Positions 1 through 8,465 of a DNA stretch of 64,000 nucleotides are shown here, piece after piece. The notes below the pieces were generated by a model. The model saw only the letters and a list, made by a program, of their open reading frames with translations, was not told the origin of the DNA and did not search any database. A program made the translations under genes and the position numbers. This DNA comes from Echinimonas agarilytica (GTDB lineage: Bacteria > Pseudomonadota > Gammaproteobacteria > Enterobacterales > Neiellaceae): assembly GCF_023703465.1 (NCBI RefSeq), contig NZ_JAMQGP010000003.1, positions 124,001 to 188,000 of the forward strand, given 5' to 3'. The stretch's first letter is position 1; each line of letters begins with the position of its first letter.

Positions 1-257
1 CGAGCAAAAATAGTATCCGCTTGCGATTCATCCTGAACGATCAGCACGGCTGCTTTGGAGTTCCGTTTTAGGTTCAAGCCATGAACAGCAATATCACTGA
101 CCAAAATATAAAAACAGTCATCGCCAATCGCGAATGGTGCATACGACGCATAAGGATGACCGTCTTCATCCAGTGTTGATAAATTGAGAGTACGCTGAGA
201 CTCTAAAAACTCGAGGATTTCGTTGCTAATGCGTTGTTCCGCTATTTCACTTTTCAT
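1..257 (-). CDS. hutZ: HutZ-like heme utilization protein (partial, N-terminal 85 residues)
   Basis: Only the first 85 codons are inside the window; the gene runs off the left edge. The visible protein starts MKSEIAEQRISNEILEF and contains the split-barrel segment with LSTLDEDGHPYASYAPF, typical of the pyridoxamine-5'-phosphate-oxidase-like HugZ/HutZ family. HutZ proteins bind heme in the cytoplasm and take part in its storage or degradation to free iron. The ATG at 257 overlaps the TGA of hutX by four bases (ATGA), so the two are translationally coupled. Co-transcription with the heme receptor and hutX supports the call. The C-terminal half, with the histidine used in heme binding, cannot be seen here. 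Confidence 0.85.
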   Translation of the reverse strand, partial: MKSEIAEQRISNEILEFLESQRTLNLSTLDEDGHPYASYAPFAIGDDCFYILVSDIAVHGLNLKRNSKAAVLIVQDESQADTIFA

Positions 258-664
258 GAGGGCTCCTGAATTGGCGGTGCGTATTGAGAGGCAAGCTCTT
301 GTAATTGTCTAAAACGGAGAACTTGGGTTTGAATTAATTCGCCATTTTCTTCTCGGCCCACAAAGACTTTAAATACATTGTCTCCGTTTTTATCATTAAA
401 CAGCAATGCCAAACTTTGTACCCCACGATGAGGTTTGTCTTGAAATCCAACGGATGCAATATTTGATGTTCGAATATGACCCTCGAAGCCTTCGCCTCCG
501 CTACTCAAATTGAAATAGCCATGACTATAACTGCCCGATGGAAAATGACCTTTAAATTCAAATACGCTGCCTAAATGAATCACGATTGTAGTGGTTTTTC
601 CCCACGTTGGTAACTCTTCTAACAACGGACTTACATAGGATTGATTCAGCGTTAATTCGCTCAT
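254..664 (-). CDS. hutX: HutX-like cytoplasmic heme carrier
   Basis: A 136-residue protein of the HutX/HuvX family. The characteristic core is visible: PTWGKTTTIVIHLGSVFEFKG at about residues 19-39 and a following Gly/Tyr-rich stretch with HGYFNLSSGGEG. In Vibrio, HutX takes heme that has entered the cytoplasm and passes it to HutZ. Here hutX lies directly before hutZ with a four-base overlap, and 57 bases after the heme receptor gene on the same strand. The third member of the Vibrio hutWXZ set, the radical-SAM-like HutW, is not in this window. An ATG at 664 preceded by a GGAGAG-like ribosome site (671-677 on the opposite strand) supports the start. Confidence 0.88.
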   Translation of the reverse strand: MSELTLNQSYVSPLLEELPTWGKTTTIVIHLGSVFEFKGHFPSGSYSHGYFNLSSGGEGFEGHIRTSNIASVGFQDKPHRGVQSLALLFNDKNGDNVFKVFVGREENGELIQTQVLRFRQLQELASQYAPPIQEPS

Positions 665-685
665 TCAACTCTCCTAAGACGATGG

Positions 686-709
686 TTAAAAATAGAGGGC
701 AAGCCCCCT
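686..709 (-). terminator. Possible intra-operon terminator between receptor gene and hutX
   Basis: Reading the minus strand after the receptor stop, a 7-bp GC-rich stem with one G-T wobble (arms 703-709 and 694-700) is followed by a five-T run (688-692). The inner loop is short, so the hairpin may open by one pair. It could reduce transcription from the receptor into hutX-hutZ. Confidence 0.45.
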
Positions 710-721
710 TAACATTGGCGA

Positions 722-2803
722 TTAGAATGAATATTTCGCCGACAAGCGAACTGAACGCCCAGGTTCATAAACCTCTGACCATGCAACGCGATAGTTTTGA
801 TCAAACGCATTGTTCAGACTTAAATCGATTTTAAGTCCTTGGGCAAACGTCGAAGGTTCCCAGCTGACATACACATCAGCTAAAGTGTAGCCATCATATT
901 CAGTGGCTTCTGCGTCGGCTGCTGGAACTCGATCTTGCTCAGATACATGCATGACTCGAACACCGGCTTTAGTGTCGATGTCCCAAAAACCGTAGTTCAC
1001 ATCAGCAACCCACTTGTCGGCGGGAATGCCGGCCAAGTAGTCGCGTGTAACTTGGTCACCCACCACGGTGTTGCCTTTGGCATGAGTTTGACCATAGCTC
1101 AGACTGGCTGACAAAGCGCCGATACTATAGTCTGCCCCAACTTCAAACCCCTTAAGCTCGGCATCTGTCGCGTTAAGGTGAGTGGACGTGCCGGTAATGC
1201 AGTTGCACGATGGTGGAGCGCCAAAGTCATCTTCGGTGACGACGTTAAGGTAGATAAAGTCGTCTACATCATTTTTGAAGACAGTAGCGAACAGTGACAG
1301 CTGGTCCTTGCCGAATACATTCTGAAAATTCAAATCTGCCGTGAGTTCAATATTGGCTGATTTTTCAGGTTTGAGATCAGTATTTGCAACAAATACATTG
1401 TCCCACCCCGGAGCACCGTAGTTAAAGTGAGTACCTTGAATATATAATTCATAGGAGGAAGGGGCTCTAAATGCCTCGTCGTATCGCAATGTCCAGCGCA
1501 GCCAGTCAGTTGCCTTCCAGCGGATCGCGGCTGATGGTGACCATGAACTCTCGCTGTAATCAGAATCTAAGTCCGCTGATTCTGTGTCGAAGTGATCGTA
1601 GCGCAAGCCGGCTTCAACCTGCCATTGCTCATTGATAATGTGTGTGACGTTAGTAAATGCACCCCATACATTGCTCTCTGCTTCTGACGGAGGCTCTGGA
1701 CGATTGCTAGAATCAGGGTTCTCGGCACGGCTGGTGTTGACTGTGTCGCGGTAACCATCAATGCCTGCCATTACTGATGTTTTCCCTAAATCAAAGGTGT
1801 TGATGATATTAAAGCCAATGGTTTCAACATCACTTTGATCGGTGCCGCCGAACAGCGGCGTTTCTTCATTTTCTGACTTGTTGTAATAGGCTTTTGTAGT
1901 GAGGTTCAGTAGTGGAGATGTGCCAGATATCTTATAGTCGATTGCTATATGAGTATCTGTAACGTCGCGCTGAATCAGGTTTTCCGAGCCGTTTATCAGA
2001 TCGTCTGCCGAGCCCACTGTGGGTGGAACCCCTTCGAGATTTGCTCGTCGTACTTGAAAATTAAGAGTTTGGTGGGAGTCTAAATTCCAGCCGAGTTTAG
2101 CCAAAATTGTCGAATTTTCAGCTTCTGTACCATACAGCGTATTACCGTTGCCTTGCTCCATTTCGCTACTGTCACGGAACGTTGCAGCAAATAGGCCGTT
2201 AAATTCATCATTTTTGGCGGCCACTGTTCCTGTGGTATTCCACACATCGCCATTATCTTGATATCCAGCTTTGACGAATCCTCCGACCGACTTTCCGGCA
2301 GCAATAACATCATCAGCAGTAATGGTATTTTGAACCACAACGCCGCCCAAAGCACCTGATCCCCAAAGGTTGCTTGAAGGTCCTTTCAATACTTCCACTG
2401 AAGACAGTAATTCGGGGTCTAAAAAGTAAGAAGGGCGGTGCGAGAAGTTGGTGTTACTGCGAGCGCCGTCGATCACTTGAAGCACTTTTTCGCCCGATAA
2501 ACCGCGAATGTTGATACTTTGATTACCAGGAACCGCGCCGCCTTCAATGCTGACGTTGGCTTGGTATTTTACAGTTTCTGCAACAGAATTCGGTTGAATT
2601 TCTGAAATTTCTTCAGCACTCACCACTGCAATTTGCCGAGTGACATCTTCTTTGACTTGTTCTGTTCGCGTTGCGTTGACATGAACAACGGCAAGTTGCG
2701 TTGCTTGTTTGCTGTCGTCAGCTGCAATGGCATGTTGTGACAGTGTTGCGCTACTAATCGCCAGTGCGAGGAGTGATAAAGGGAATTGTTTAAACATCTT
2801 CAT
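722..2803 (-). CDS. hutA: TonB-dependent outer-membrane heme receptor
   Basis: The protein imports heme across the outer membrane using energy passed on by TonB. I place the start at the ATG at 2803, giving about 693 residues and a signal peptide MKMFKQFPLSLLALAISS...AIA. Longer in-frame starts would run through the Fur box, and ATGs at 2821 and 2797 are alternatives because no strong ribosome site is visible. After the signal come a plug domain (with INIRGLSGEKVLQVIDGAR and VEVLKGPSSNLWGSGALGG) and a 22-strand-type barrel ending in an aromatic residue (SAKYSF). The FRAP motif of heme receptors is present (DEAFRAPSSYELY), followed by a histidine in IQGTHFNYG and a degenerate NPDL-like motif (NTDLKPEKS). 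It lies divergently from tonB-exbBD-hutBCD. The exact ligand, heme versus hemoglobin, is inferred. Confidence 0.9.
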   Translation of the reverse strand: MKMFKQFPLSLLALAISSATLSQHAIAADDSKQATQLAVVHVNATRTEQVKEDVTRQIAVVSAEEISEIQPNSVAETVKYQANVSIEGGAVPGNQSINIRGLSGEKVLQVIDGARSNTNFSHRPSYFLDPELLSSVEVLKGPSSNLWGSGALGGVVVQNTITADDVIAAGKSVGGFVKAGYQDNGDVWNTTGTVAAKNDEFNGLFAATFRDSSEMEQGNGNTLYGTEAENSTILAKLGWNLDSHQTLNFQVRRANLEGVPPTVGSADDLINGSENLIQRDVTDTHIAIDYKISGTSPLLNLTTKAYYNKSENEETPLFGGTDQSDVETIGFNIINTFDLGKTSVMAGIDGYRDTVNTSRAENPDSSNRPEPPSEAESNVWGAFTNVTHIINEQWQVEAGLRYDHFDTESADLDSDYSESSWSPSAAIRWKATDWLRWTLRYDEAFRAPSSYELYIQGTHFNYGAPGWDNVFVANTDLKPEKSANIELTADLNFQNVFGKDQLSLFATVFKNDVDDFIYLNVVTEDDFGAPPSCNCITGTSTHLNATDAELKGFEVGADYSIGALSASLSYGQTHAKGNTVVGDQVTRDYLAGIPADKWVADVNYGFWDIDTKAGVRVMHVSEQDRVPAADAEATEYDGYTLADVYVSWEPSTFAQGLKIDLSLNNAFDQNYRVAWSEVYEPGRSVRLSAKYSF

Positions 2804-2878
2804 GTGTTTTAAATGATCCATTAGGTGTGATTGAAAGAAATGACCTTGAGTCAGAACCTGATTAAATTTGTTGCGAAC

Positions 2879-2904
2879 GATAATGGATCTCATTATCATT
2901 ATCA
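2879..2904. promoter_or_regulatory. Fur box in divergent heme-uptake promoter
   Basis: The 19-mer GATAATGGATCTCATTATC (2879-2897) matches the Fur consensus GATAATGATAATCATTATC at 15 of 19 positions by eye, and it overlaps a second GATAATGATAATG run on the minus strand (about 2890-2902). It lies between the receptor gene and tonB, so iron-bound Fur is expected to repress both arms. Confidence 0.85.
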
Positions 2905-2929
2905 ATAGAAAAATTCTGAAATATGTCCT

Positions 2930-3715
2930 ATGAAGCTCGACGGTATGGTTACTGAAAATGCAAAATTTGAATGGCTTGGCGCTCAAGCAACTCGCTCTGA
3001 TGTGAGGGTTTGGGCGTTTGTCGTAGCTGTTGCAATCCATATTGGCTTAGCAATGGAACTCTCAGTTCAAGACACTTCGCACGTGGAAATGCTCAGCGCC
3101 CCATCGAGTTTATCCATGCATGTATTTCAATTGCCTAGCTCCGTTTCTGAAACTAATGACTCCGTTGAACCTGATGTTCAGGCCATGCCTGAACCGGTCA
3201 ATCAAGATGTAGAGGTTTCAGAGGTCATCAGCCCCGATGCGTACGACCCTATTGAAGCGGTGGAAGTGATTGAGCCCGATGCGGAAATAGCTCAACAAAG
3301 CGAACCTGTTGCTGAACAACAGAATGACAGACAAGCACTGGATGAAGATTCGCCTAATCTAGACGTCGATGCGGATCTTGTTCCCACAGTGCTCAACGAC
3401 ACTGTCGAGCCTGAGCAAGACTCGGGTCTACACAATGAAATCGTGACTGAACCTTCATTTAGAACACCGCCGCAACCACCGGTTTACCCACGATTGGCAC
3501 AACGTCGAGGCCAAGAAGGAGTCGTGTGGCTAGAGATTCAATTAGACGAATTTGGCCGTCAACTCAATACCATTATTTTAACGAGTTCGGGTGTTGACTC
3601 ACTGGATTTAGCGGCGCTCACAGCCGTCGCTCAATGGCAGTTTGAAGGCCGGCAGCGCGGGGATTCACGTGTGCCGTCAAGAGTCCAGATCCCAATTAAT
3701 TTTTCACTGCAGTAA
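2930..3715 (+). CDS. tonB: TonB energy-transducing protein of the heme system
   Basis: A 261-residue TonB. A short cytoplasmic tail is followed by one N-terminal membrane segment (about residues 25-43, VWAFVVAVAIHIGLAM). A long acidic, Pro/Glu/Val-rich periplasmic linker spans residues 60-165, and a C-terminal TonB domain starts at PPVYPRLAQRRGQEG and ends VQIPINFSLQ. The protein transmits the proton-motive force from ExbB-ExbD to outer-membrane receptors. The linker is richer in Glu/Asp than the Pro-Lys linkers of enteric TonB. The gene heads the operon tonB-exbB-exbD-hutB-hutC-hutD, the same order as the tonB1 locus of Vibrio. The start is not marked by a good ribosome site; the ATG at 2945 is an alternative. 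Confidence 0.92.
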   Translation: MKLDGMVTENAKFEWLGAQATRSDVRVWAFVVAVAIHIGLAMELSVQDTSHVEMLSAPSSLSMHVFQLPSSVSETNDSVEPDVQAMPEPVNQDVEVSEVISPDAYDPIEAVEVIEPDAEIAQQSEPVAEQQNDRQALDEDSPNLDVDADLVPTVLNDTVEPEQDSGLHNEIVTEPSFRTPPQPPVYPRLAQRRGQEGVVWLEIQLDEFGRQLNTIILTSSGVDSLDLAALTAVAQWQFEGRQRGDSRVPSRVQIPINFSLQ

Positions 3716-3750
3716 CACTGTTCAATCAGTACTGTTTTATCGAGATTTTT

Positions 3751-4365
3751 ATGTTTAATCAAACGTTTACGCAGCAGCTTGGTGAATTGAGTTGGCCCTT
3801 AGCCATTCAATCTATAATTGTTATTACGCTCATATTGGAACGGTGTTGGGTGTTGGGGGGACTGTCGATCTCTCGGGCAAAAATCTTGGCGAAAGCACCA
3901 CTTTGGGCCAACGGCTACAAGACTTCATTAATTGCTCGAGGCGTCAATTTGCTCGCTCAGCATCAAGCCGAAGATAAAGCAATTCGAGAAGAAATTGCTG
4001 AGATCTGGTTGGCACAGCAGCGCCGACACCTGCAACGAGGCATTCGAGTGCTGCAGCTCATCGCGATTATCGCGCCGCTAACAGGGTTGCTGGGGACGGT
4101 GCTGGGTCTAATCACGGTCTTTGATGATGTATCTCTTATCGAGGGTGGAATTCAGCCGGCAGTGCTTGCCGCTGGGCTTGGCATGGCCATGTACACCACT
4201 GCGGCAGGCTTGTTTATTGCGTTGCCAGCTCTGATTGCCGTGCATCTATTTCAATTGTGGATTGATCAAGTTATTGCCAATGCTGAATTTGCCATGAATC
4301 AATGCCAATTGTTGTTAGCGGGTAAGGTCACCCATTGGACTGATGTAAAACGAGAAGCGGCATGA
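3751..4365 (+). CDS. exbB: ExbB proton channel subunit
   Basis: A 204-residue MotA/TolQ/ExbB-family protein. It has an N-terminal membrane segment near residues 15-33 and a cytoplasmic loop. Two further membrane segments follow (LIAIIAPLTGLLGTVLGLITVF around 105-126 and AAGLGMAMYTTAAGLFIALPAL around 140-165), carrying the family's Gly/Thr-rich proton-path residues. With ExbD it forms the inner-membrane motor that energises TonB. The gene lies 35 bases after tonB, and its TGA overlaps the exbD start (ATGA), which supports coupled translation. Confidence 0.93.
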   Translation: MFNQTFTQQLGELSWPLAIQSIIVITLILERCWVLGGLSISRAKILAKAPLWANGYKTSLIARGVNLLAQHQAEDKAIREEIAEIWLAQQRRHLQRGIRVLQLIAIIAPLTGLLGTVLGLITVFDDVSLIEGGIQPAVLAAGLGMAMYTTAAGLFIALPALIAVHLFQLWIDQVIANAEFAMNQCQLLLAGKVTHWTDVKREAA

Positions 4366-4787
4366 TTAAAAGTTCGACATGTTCAGATCCCTCTTCTGGG
4401 GCGATTGAGCTGACGCCATTGATCGACATCGTATTCATTGTGGTGGTGTTTTTATTGGCCACTTCTAACGCGCCTGTGATGCAAATAGATGTTGATTTAC
4501 CTTCCGATCAGCAGGGGCTCAGTGTCGTTGCAGATGCAAGCGAACCTGTGGTGATTGGGCTAAAAGATTCACCGCCGCGCTGGTGGATCGATGCGCAGTC
4601 ATTCGCCACATACACAGAATTCGAATCTCAATTGCTGGCGCACGTCACGAGCACCACACCGACGCAACTAGCCATTGACCGAGAAGTGCCTTCAGAGCAT
4701 CTCATACAATTAATTTCATTGTTGCAACACCATCAAATCAGCAATGTTGGATTACTTATGTCGCCTCAAAATAGCGACTCAGAATAA
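4362..4787 (+). CDS. exbD: ExbD proton channel subunit
   Basis: A 141-residue ExbD/TolR-family protein. The single membrane segment, LTPLIDIVFIVVVFLLATS, carries the conserved proton-translocating aspartate at residue 22. The rest is a periplasmic domain of normal length. It partners ExbB to drive TonB. The start codon overlaps the exbB stop, and the gene lies ten bases before the likely start of the heme-binding protein gene. Confidence 0.93.
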   Translation: MIKSSTCSDPSSGAIELTPLIDIVFIVVVFLLATSNAPVMQIDVDLPSDQQGLSVVADASEPVVIGLKDSPPRWWIDAQSFATYTEFESQLLAHVTSTTPTQLAIDREVPSEHLIQLISLLQHHQISNVGLLMSPQNSDSE

Positions 4788-4797
4788 AGGAAATATC

Positions 4798-5661
4798 ATG
4801 TCTCCCATTGACCGTCTCACGGCAAGCTATATGCCGCACGTTGCTCATATTATGAAAGGCCTAACGCTCATGATCGCACTGTTGGTCACCGCTTTGCCTA
4901 GCGCGGCAGAAACTCGCGTGATCAGTACCGATGCTGGCACTACTGAAATACTTATAGCCCTAAATCAACAGCACTTATTGGTGGGAGTGGATGTGACTTC
5001 ATCCTTGCCTGAAGGACTTGATTTACCCAGTGTGGGTTATCATCGAGCGCTGCCTGCAGAAGGACTGTTAAGCCTCAAGCCAACTTTGGTCTTTGGCAGC
5101 GAACACATGGCACCTAAAGAAACATTAACGGCACTCAAGGCGCTTGATGTGCCAGTGATTCAGCATGCGACAGCAACGAATGCGGAGCAACTGAAACAAA
5201 ATATTCAAGCGGTGGCAAAAGCACTCAATGTTGATTCGAGTAGCGCGCTGAAGGAAGTCGAAAAACAACAAAGCATCCTTCAAATGTACCCCTATGAGGC
5301 GTCATCGTCAGTGTTCTTATTGAGCATGCAAGGTAAAGGCATGCGTCAAGCTGGCAAGGGCACAGCGGGCCATGCATTCTTAAGCTTGTTAGGGCTGCCC
5401 GCCCAGGCCAATTATCAAGGCTATCGTTCTATTTCCGAAGAAGCTTTATTAACACTGCAACCGGAAGTCATAGTGATTGCGGCTCAAGGAGACTTGTCGG
5501 TTGAACAAGTGCTCAAAAATATGCCCGCGCTGGCGCACACGCCTGCAGCCGCACAGCATCGAATTGTGATTGTTGATGCCTCAAGTTTAGTGGCTGGGAT
5601 TAGCTTGTCGGCATTGCAACAAGCGTCTGCGGTGGCTGCTCAGTTGAACGCATCGTCATGA
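4798..5661 (+). CDS. hutB: Periplasmic heme-binding protein of the heme ABC importer
   Basis: A solute-binding protein of the HmuT/HutB (TroA-like, helical backbone) family that hands periplasmic heme to the permease HutC. The open frame begins at 4744 inside exbD. The ATG at 4798 is preferred because an AAAGGAAA ribosome site precedes it, giving 287 residues with a signal peptide ending near LPSAAETR. Family features are the N-terminal RVISTDAGTTEILIAL, the PSVGYHRALPAEGLLSLKPTLVFG segment and a C-terminal lobe with SLLGLPAQANYQGYRSISEE. The stop overlaps the hutC start by four bases. Confidence 0.9.
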   Translation: MSPIDRLTASYMPHVAHIMKGLTLMIALLVTALPSAAETRVISTDAGTTEILIALNQQHLLVGVDVTSSLPEGLDLPSVGYHRALPAEGLLSLKPTLVFGSEHMAPKETLTALKALDVPVIQHATATNAEQLKQNIQAVAKALNVDSSSALKEVEKQQSILQMYPYEASSSVFLLSMQGKGMRQAGKGTAGHAFLSLLGLPAQANYQGYRSISEEALLTLQPEVIVIAAQGDLSVEQVLKNMPALAHTPAAAQHRIVIVDASSLVAGISLSALQQASAVAAQLNASS

Positions 5662-6686
5662 TTCGTCATTGGTCTAAATACGCCATAGCATTGCCACTGG
5701 CGGGTGTTTTATGGTTGTCGTTGATGAGTTCGATAGGCTCTGGCGCGATGCCTCTATCATTGAGTCAGAGTATGTGGTCGTTGTGGGATGGGCTGTTTGG
5801 TACAGACCACAGTGGTTTGTCGGGGTATGAACAAATTGTAGTGATGGAACTGCGATTGCCACGCACCTTACTGGCTATGATGGTGGGCGCTTTGCTCGCT
5901 CAATGTGGCGCGGTGATGCAAGGTGTTTTTCGTAATCCTTTAGCTGATCCCGGCATCATAGGTGTGAGTTCAGGAGCTGCACTAGGTGCCGCGATTTGCA
6001 TCGTACTGTTACCTGCTTCAATCAGCGCATACGCATTACCAATAGCGGGCTTTGGCGGCGGATTACTGGTGACTTTAATGGTGTATAAGTTGGCGCAAGG
6101 ACCAGCAGGAACCTCGGTGACGTTGTTGCTGCTAGCGGGGGTTGCTATTGCCGGTTTTGCAGGCGCAATGATCGGCTTTCTTACCTTTATTGCCAGCGAA
6201 CAAGGGCTACGTGATTTAAGTTTGTGGCAAATGGGCTCTGTGGCTTCAGCGTCTGATACAGAGCTCGGCCTTATGGCGGCGGTCACAGTGATTCTTATGG
6301 TGTGCTTTCAATTCAAAGCATCGGCTTTGAATGCTCTGCTTTTGGGGGAATCCGAAGCGCGCCATTTAGGCATTGATGTTGAACGAATGAAACGCCAATT
6401 TATTTTGCTCACTGCGTTGGGGGTGGGGATCGCGGTTTCAGTGTCCGGCATTATTGGCTTTGTTGGACTTGTTATTCCGCATATTGTTCGCACCTTAGTT
6501 GGGCCTAATCACACGCGTTTATTGCCAATTTGTGCAGTGCTCGGAGCTGCATTAATGTTGATTGCAGATTCAATTGCACGCGTTGCAATGAGTCCTTCAG
6601 AAATGCCTGTAGGCCTTGTTACGGCTGCTATCGGGTCACCTTTCTTTATGGCACTGCTGTATCGCATGCGCCGACGAATATTTTAG
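5658..6686 (+). CDS. hutC: Heme ABC importer permease
   Basis: A 342-residue FecCD/BtuC-family permease, the inner-membrane channel of the heme importer. Eight to ten hydrophobic segments are visible. The family signature near residues 85-110 is clear (GAVMQGVFRNPLADPGIIGV), as are the cytoplasmic loop EARHLGIDVERMKR and the later GFVGLVIPHIVRTLVGPNHTRLLP, which contacts the ATPase. It overlaps hutB by four bases and precedes hutD by nine bases. Confidence 0.93.
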   Translation: MIRHWSKYAIALPLAGVLWLSLMSSIGSGAMPLSLSQSMWSLWDGLFGTDHSGLSGYEQIVVMELRLPRTLLAMMVGALLAQCGAVMQGVFRNPLADPGIIGVSSGAALGAAICIVLLPASISAYALPIAGFGGGLLVTLMVYKLAQGPAGTSVTLLLLAGVAIAGFAGAMIGFLTFIASEQGLRDLSLWQMGSVASASDTELGLMAAVTVILMVCFQFKASALNALLLGESEARHLGIDVERMKRQFILLTALGVGIAVSVSGIIGFVGLVIPHIVRTLVGPNHTRLLPICAVLGAALMLIADSIARVAMSPSEMPVGLVTAAIGSPFFMALLYRMRRRIF

Positions 6687-6695
6687 GAGTAAACC

Positions 6696-7454
6696 ATGTT
6701 TTCAGTGGCGCATTTAAAGTATGCAATGGGTGAGAAAAACATTCTTAATGTGGATTTGGCAGAGGCTAATAGTGGCGACTTTATTGCACTTTTAGGCACC
6801 AATGGGGCCGGCAAATCAACCTTTCTCAAGTCGATGACGGGCGAGCTTATGGCATCGGGGAGTGTTTCTTTTTATGGCCGAGCCCGCGAACAGTGGAATC
6901 GTCAAGCATTGGCAAAGCAGCTTGCGGTATTGCCTCAAGCGAGCGAACTATCGTTTCCATTTACAGCTCAAGAGGTGGTTGAACTGGGGCTAATCCCTTT
7001 AAGCTACAAGCAACAAGATGGAATACGCGTGGTACGCGAATCCATGCAAAAAACGTCGGTGTGGGACTTGGCCGACCGGTTGTATTCACTACTGTCGGGC
7101 GGGGAGCGTCAGCGAGTCCATTTGGCGCGTGTATTGGTGCAATTGTCGCAAGCCAGCGAACCGCCAATCTTGCTGCTAGATGAACCTACATCCGCACAAG
7201 ATTTAGCTCAGCAGCACGACATTTTGAGTTTGCTTAAACAGCTGTGTGACGAACAACAATGGTGTGTTGTAGCAATTGTGCACGATTTGAATCAAGCGCT
7301 TCGATTCTGCAATCGAACATGGTTAATTCATGACTCAGAGCTGATTGCCGAAGGCGCACCAGAGCAGGTGCTTAACCTTGATACTATTGAAAAAGTATGG
7401 GGTTATCGAGGTCAATTACTTCGTACCGATGACCAACAGTTAGTTTTTATTTAA
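6696..7454 (+). CDS. hutD: Heme ABC importer ATPase
   Basis: A 252-residue ABC ATPase that powers heme import with HutB and HutC. Walker A is GTNGAGKST (residues 34-42), the signature is LSGGERQRV, Walker B is ILLLDEPTS, and the switch histidine is in VAIVHDLNQ. An AGGAG ribosome site precedes the ATG at 6696. It is the last gene of the tonB-exbBD-hutBCD operon. The next gene is convergent and the gap holds a GC-rich stem-loop. Confidence 0.93.
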   Translation: MFSVAHLKYAMGEKNILNVDLAEANSGDFIALLGTNGAGKSTFLKSMTGELMASGSVSFYGRAREQWNRQALAKQLAVLPQASELSFPFTAQEVVELGLIPLSYKQQDGIRVVRESMQKTSVWDLADRLYSLLSGGERQRVHLARVLVQLSQASEPPILLLDEPTSAQDLAQQHDILSLLKQLCDEQQWCVVAIVHDLNQALRFCNRTWLIHDSELIAEGAPEQVLNLDTIEKVWGYRGQLLRTDDQQLVFI

Positions 7455-7466
7455 TGCACGTAAGTT

Positions 7467-7494
7467 GCGCGCATTCAAATACTTCAATGCGCGC
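7467..7494. terminator. Stem-loop between convergent hutD and iclR genes
   Basis: A perfect 9-bp inverted repeat, GCGCGCATT (7467-7475) and AATGCGCGC (7486-7494), lies between the two converging stops. There is no clear T-run on either side, so termination is plausible by position rather than by a canonical U-tract. Confidence 0.5.
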
Positions 7495-7522
7495 GAACAA
7501 AGCTAGAACAATCTTGTCAGTG

Positions 7523-8293
7523 TTAGCAGCCTACACGTTCTGATATTTTGTTGGCGGTATCAATCACAGCCTCAATCAACGCTTGCTGATCGGTATCTTT
7601 GCCAATACTAGAAGTCAGCGAAGACACAGACAATGCCGCGATCACCGCACCGTTGGGTTCTCCCACAATGGCAGCACAGACAGTCACGCCTTCGGTGAGA
7701 AGACTATGTGTGAAGCAATATCCCTTTTTCACAATATCATTTAAGTTGGCATCTAACGCTTGGCGTTGCTCGGTATTCATGGCCACATAATCTTCATCGC
7801 GTTCATAAATCAGTTCGCGAACGGCTTCTTTACTATGTGCCAGTAGCAGCCTTCCTGAAGTGCTTTGAACGGAAGGGAATAGCGTGCCTTCTGCAATGGC
7901 TAGAGAAACAGGCGCAGGGCTACGTGCTTGAACCACTACCATTACCTGACTTTGGTGCAACATGCTTAAATGGCAAGAGTGGCCGTGATTGGCTGCAAAG
8001 TCTTCCATGATAGGAATGGCTGTTTGACGTAATTTATCGATAGGCGACAGGCGCCTAGACAGCGTAAATAACTTCAGAGATACGCGGTACTTGCCTGAAA
8101 CGTCATCTCGGATTAAGTAACCGCGGCTTTCTAAACCAACCAACACGCGATAAATTTCATTCGCGCTGCGGTCAATCCCGTCAGCAATTTCCTTTTGCGA
8201 GAGAGGAATGTCCTTTGTTGCCAAAAACTCTAATATGTCGAGTCCCTTGTCCAACGCGGGAACTGCATATTTGTTGGCCTTGGTTGTTGTCAT
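7523..8293 (-). CDS. IclR-family transcriptional regulator
   Basis: A 256-residue IclR-type regulator. The N-terminal winged helix-turn-helix (about residues 10-72, with ALDKGLDILEFLATKDIPLSQKEIAD) is followed by the effector-binding domain (about 85-256, with SVQSTSGRLLLAHS and GYCFTHSLLTEGVTVCAAIVG). IclR proteins usually control small carbon-source pathways and bind sugar-acid or related effectors; the ligand here is unknown. Its nearest leftward-strand neighbours are a helical-repeat protein and two GH49-like secreted enzymes, so local control of polysaccharide use is possible but not shown. It stands 172 bases from the next gene, in its own transcription unit or after a gap. Confidence 0.88.
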   Translation of the reverse strand: MTTTKANKYAVPALDKGLDILEFLATKDIPLSQKEIADGIDRSANEIYRVLVGLESRGYLIRDDVSGKYRVSLKLFTLSRRLSPIDKLRQTAIPIMEDFAANHGHSCHLSMLHQSQVMVVVQARSPAPVSLAIAEGTLFPSVQSTSGRLLLAHSKEAVRELIYERDEDYVAMNTEQRQALDANLNDIVKKGYCFTHSLLTEGVTVCAAIVGEPNGAVIAALSVSSLTSSIGKDTDQQALIEAVIDTANKISERVGC

Positions 8294-8465
8294 TTAAAAA
8301 TCCTAACGTTCCATCTTTGAGGTCAACCATGTTTGATTGTGAGTACAAACGTAACGAGCGTTAACCTACTTTTTAATCAATGGTCGTCATTAAATCATAG
8401 GTTGAGGCAGCTTTATATTGAATTGTGCTGAATCAATCCGCGTTCTCGTCGTTATTTGAGCTGTG

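Noticed and set aside
607..834. Rightward 75-codon frame across the hutX/hutA junction
   Set aside because: It overlaps two well-supported genes on the other strand and shows no family features.
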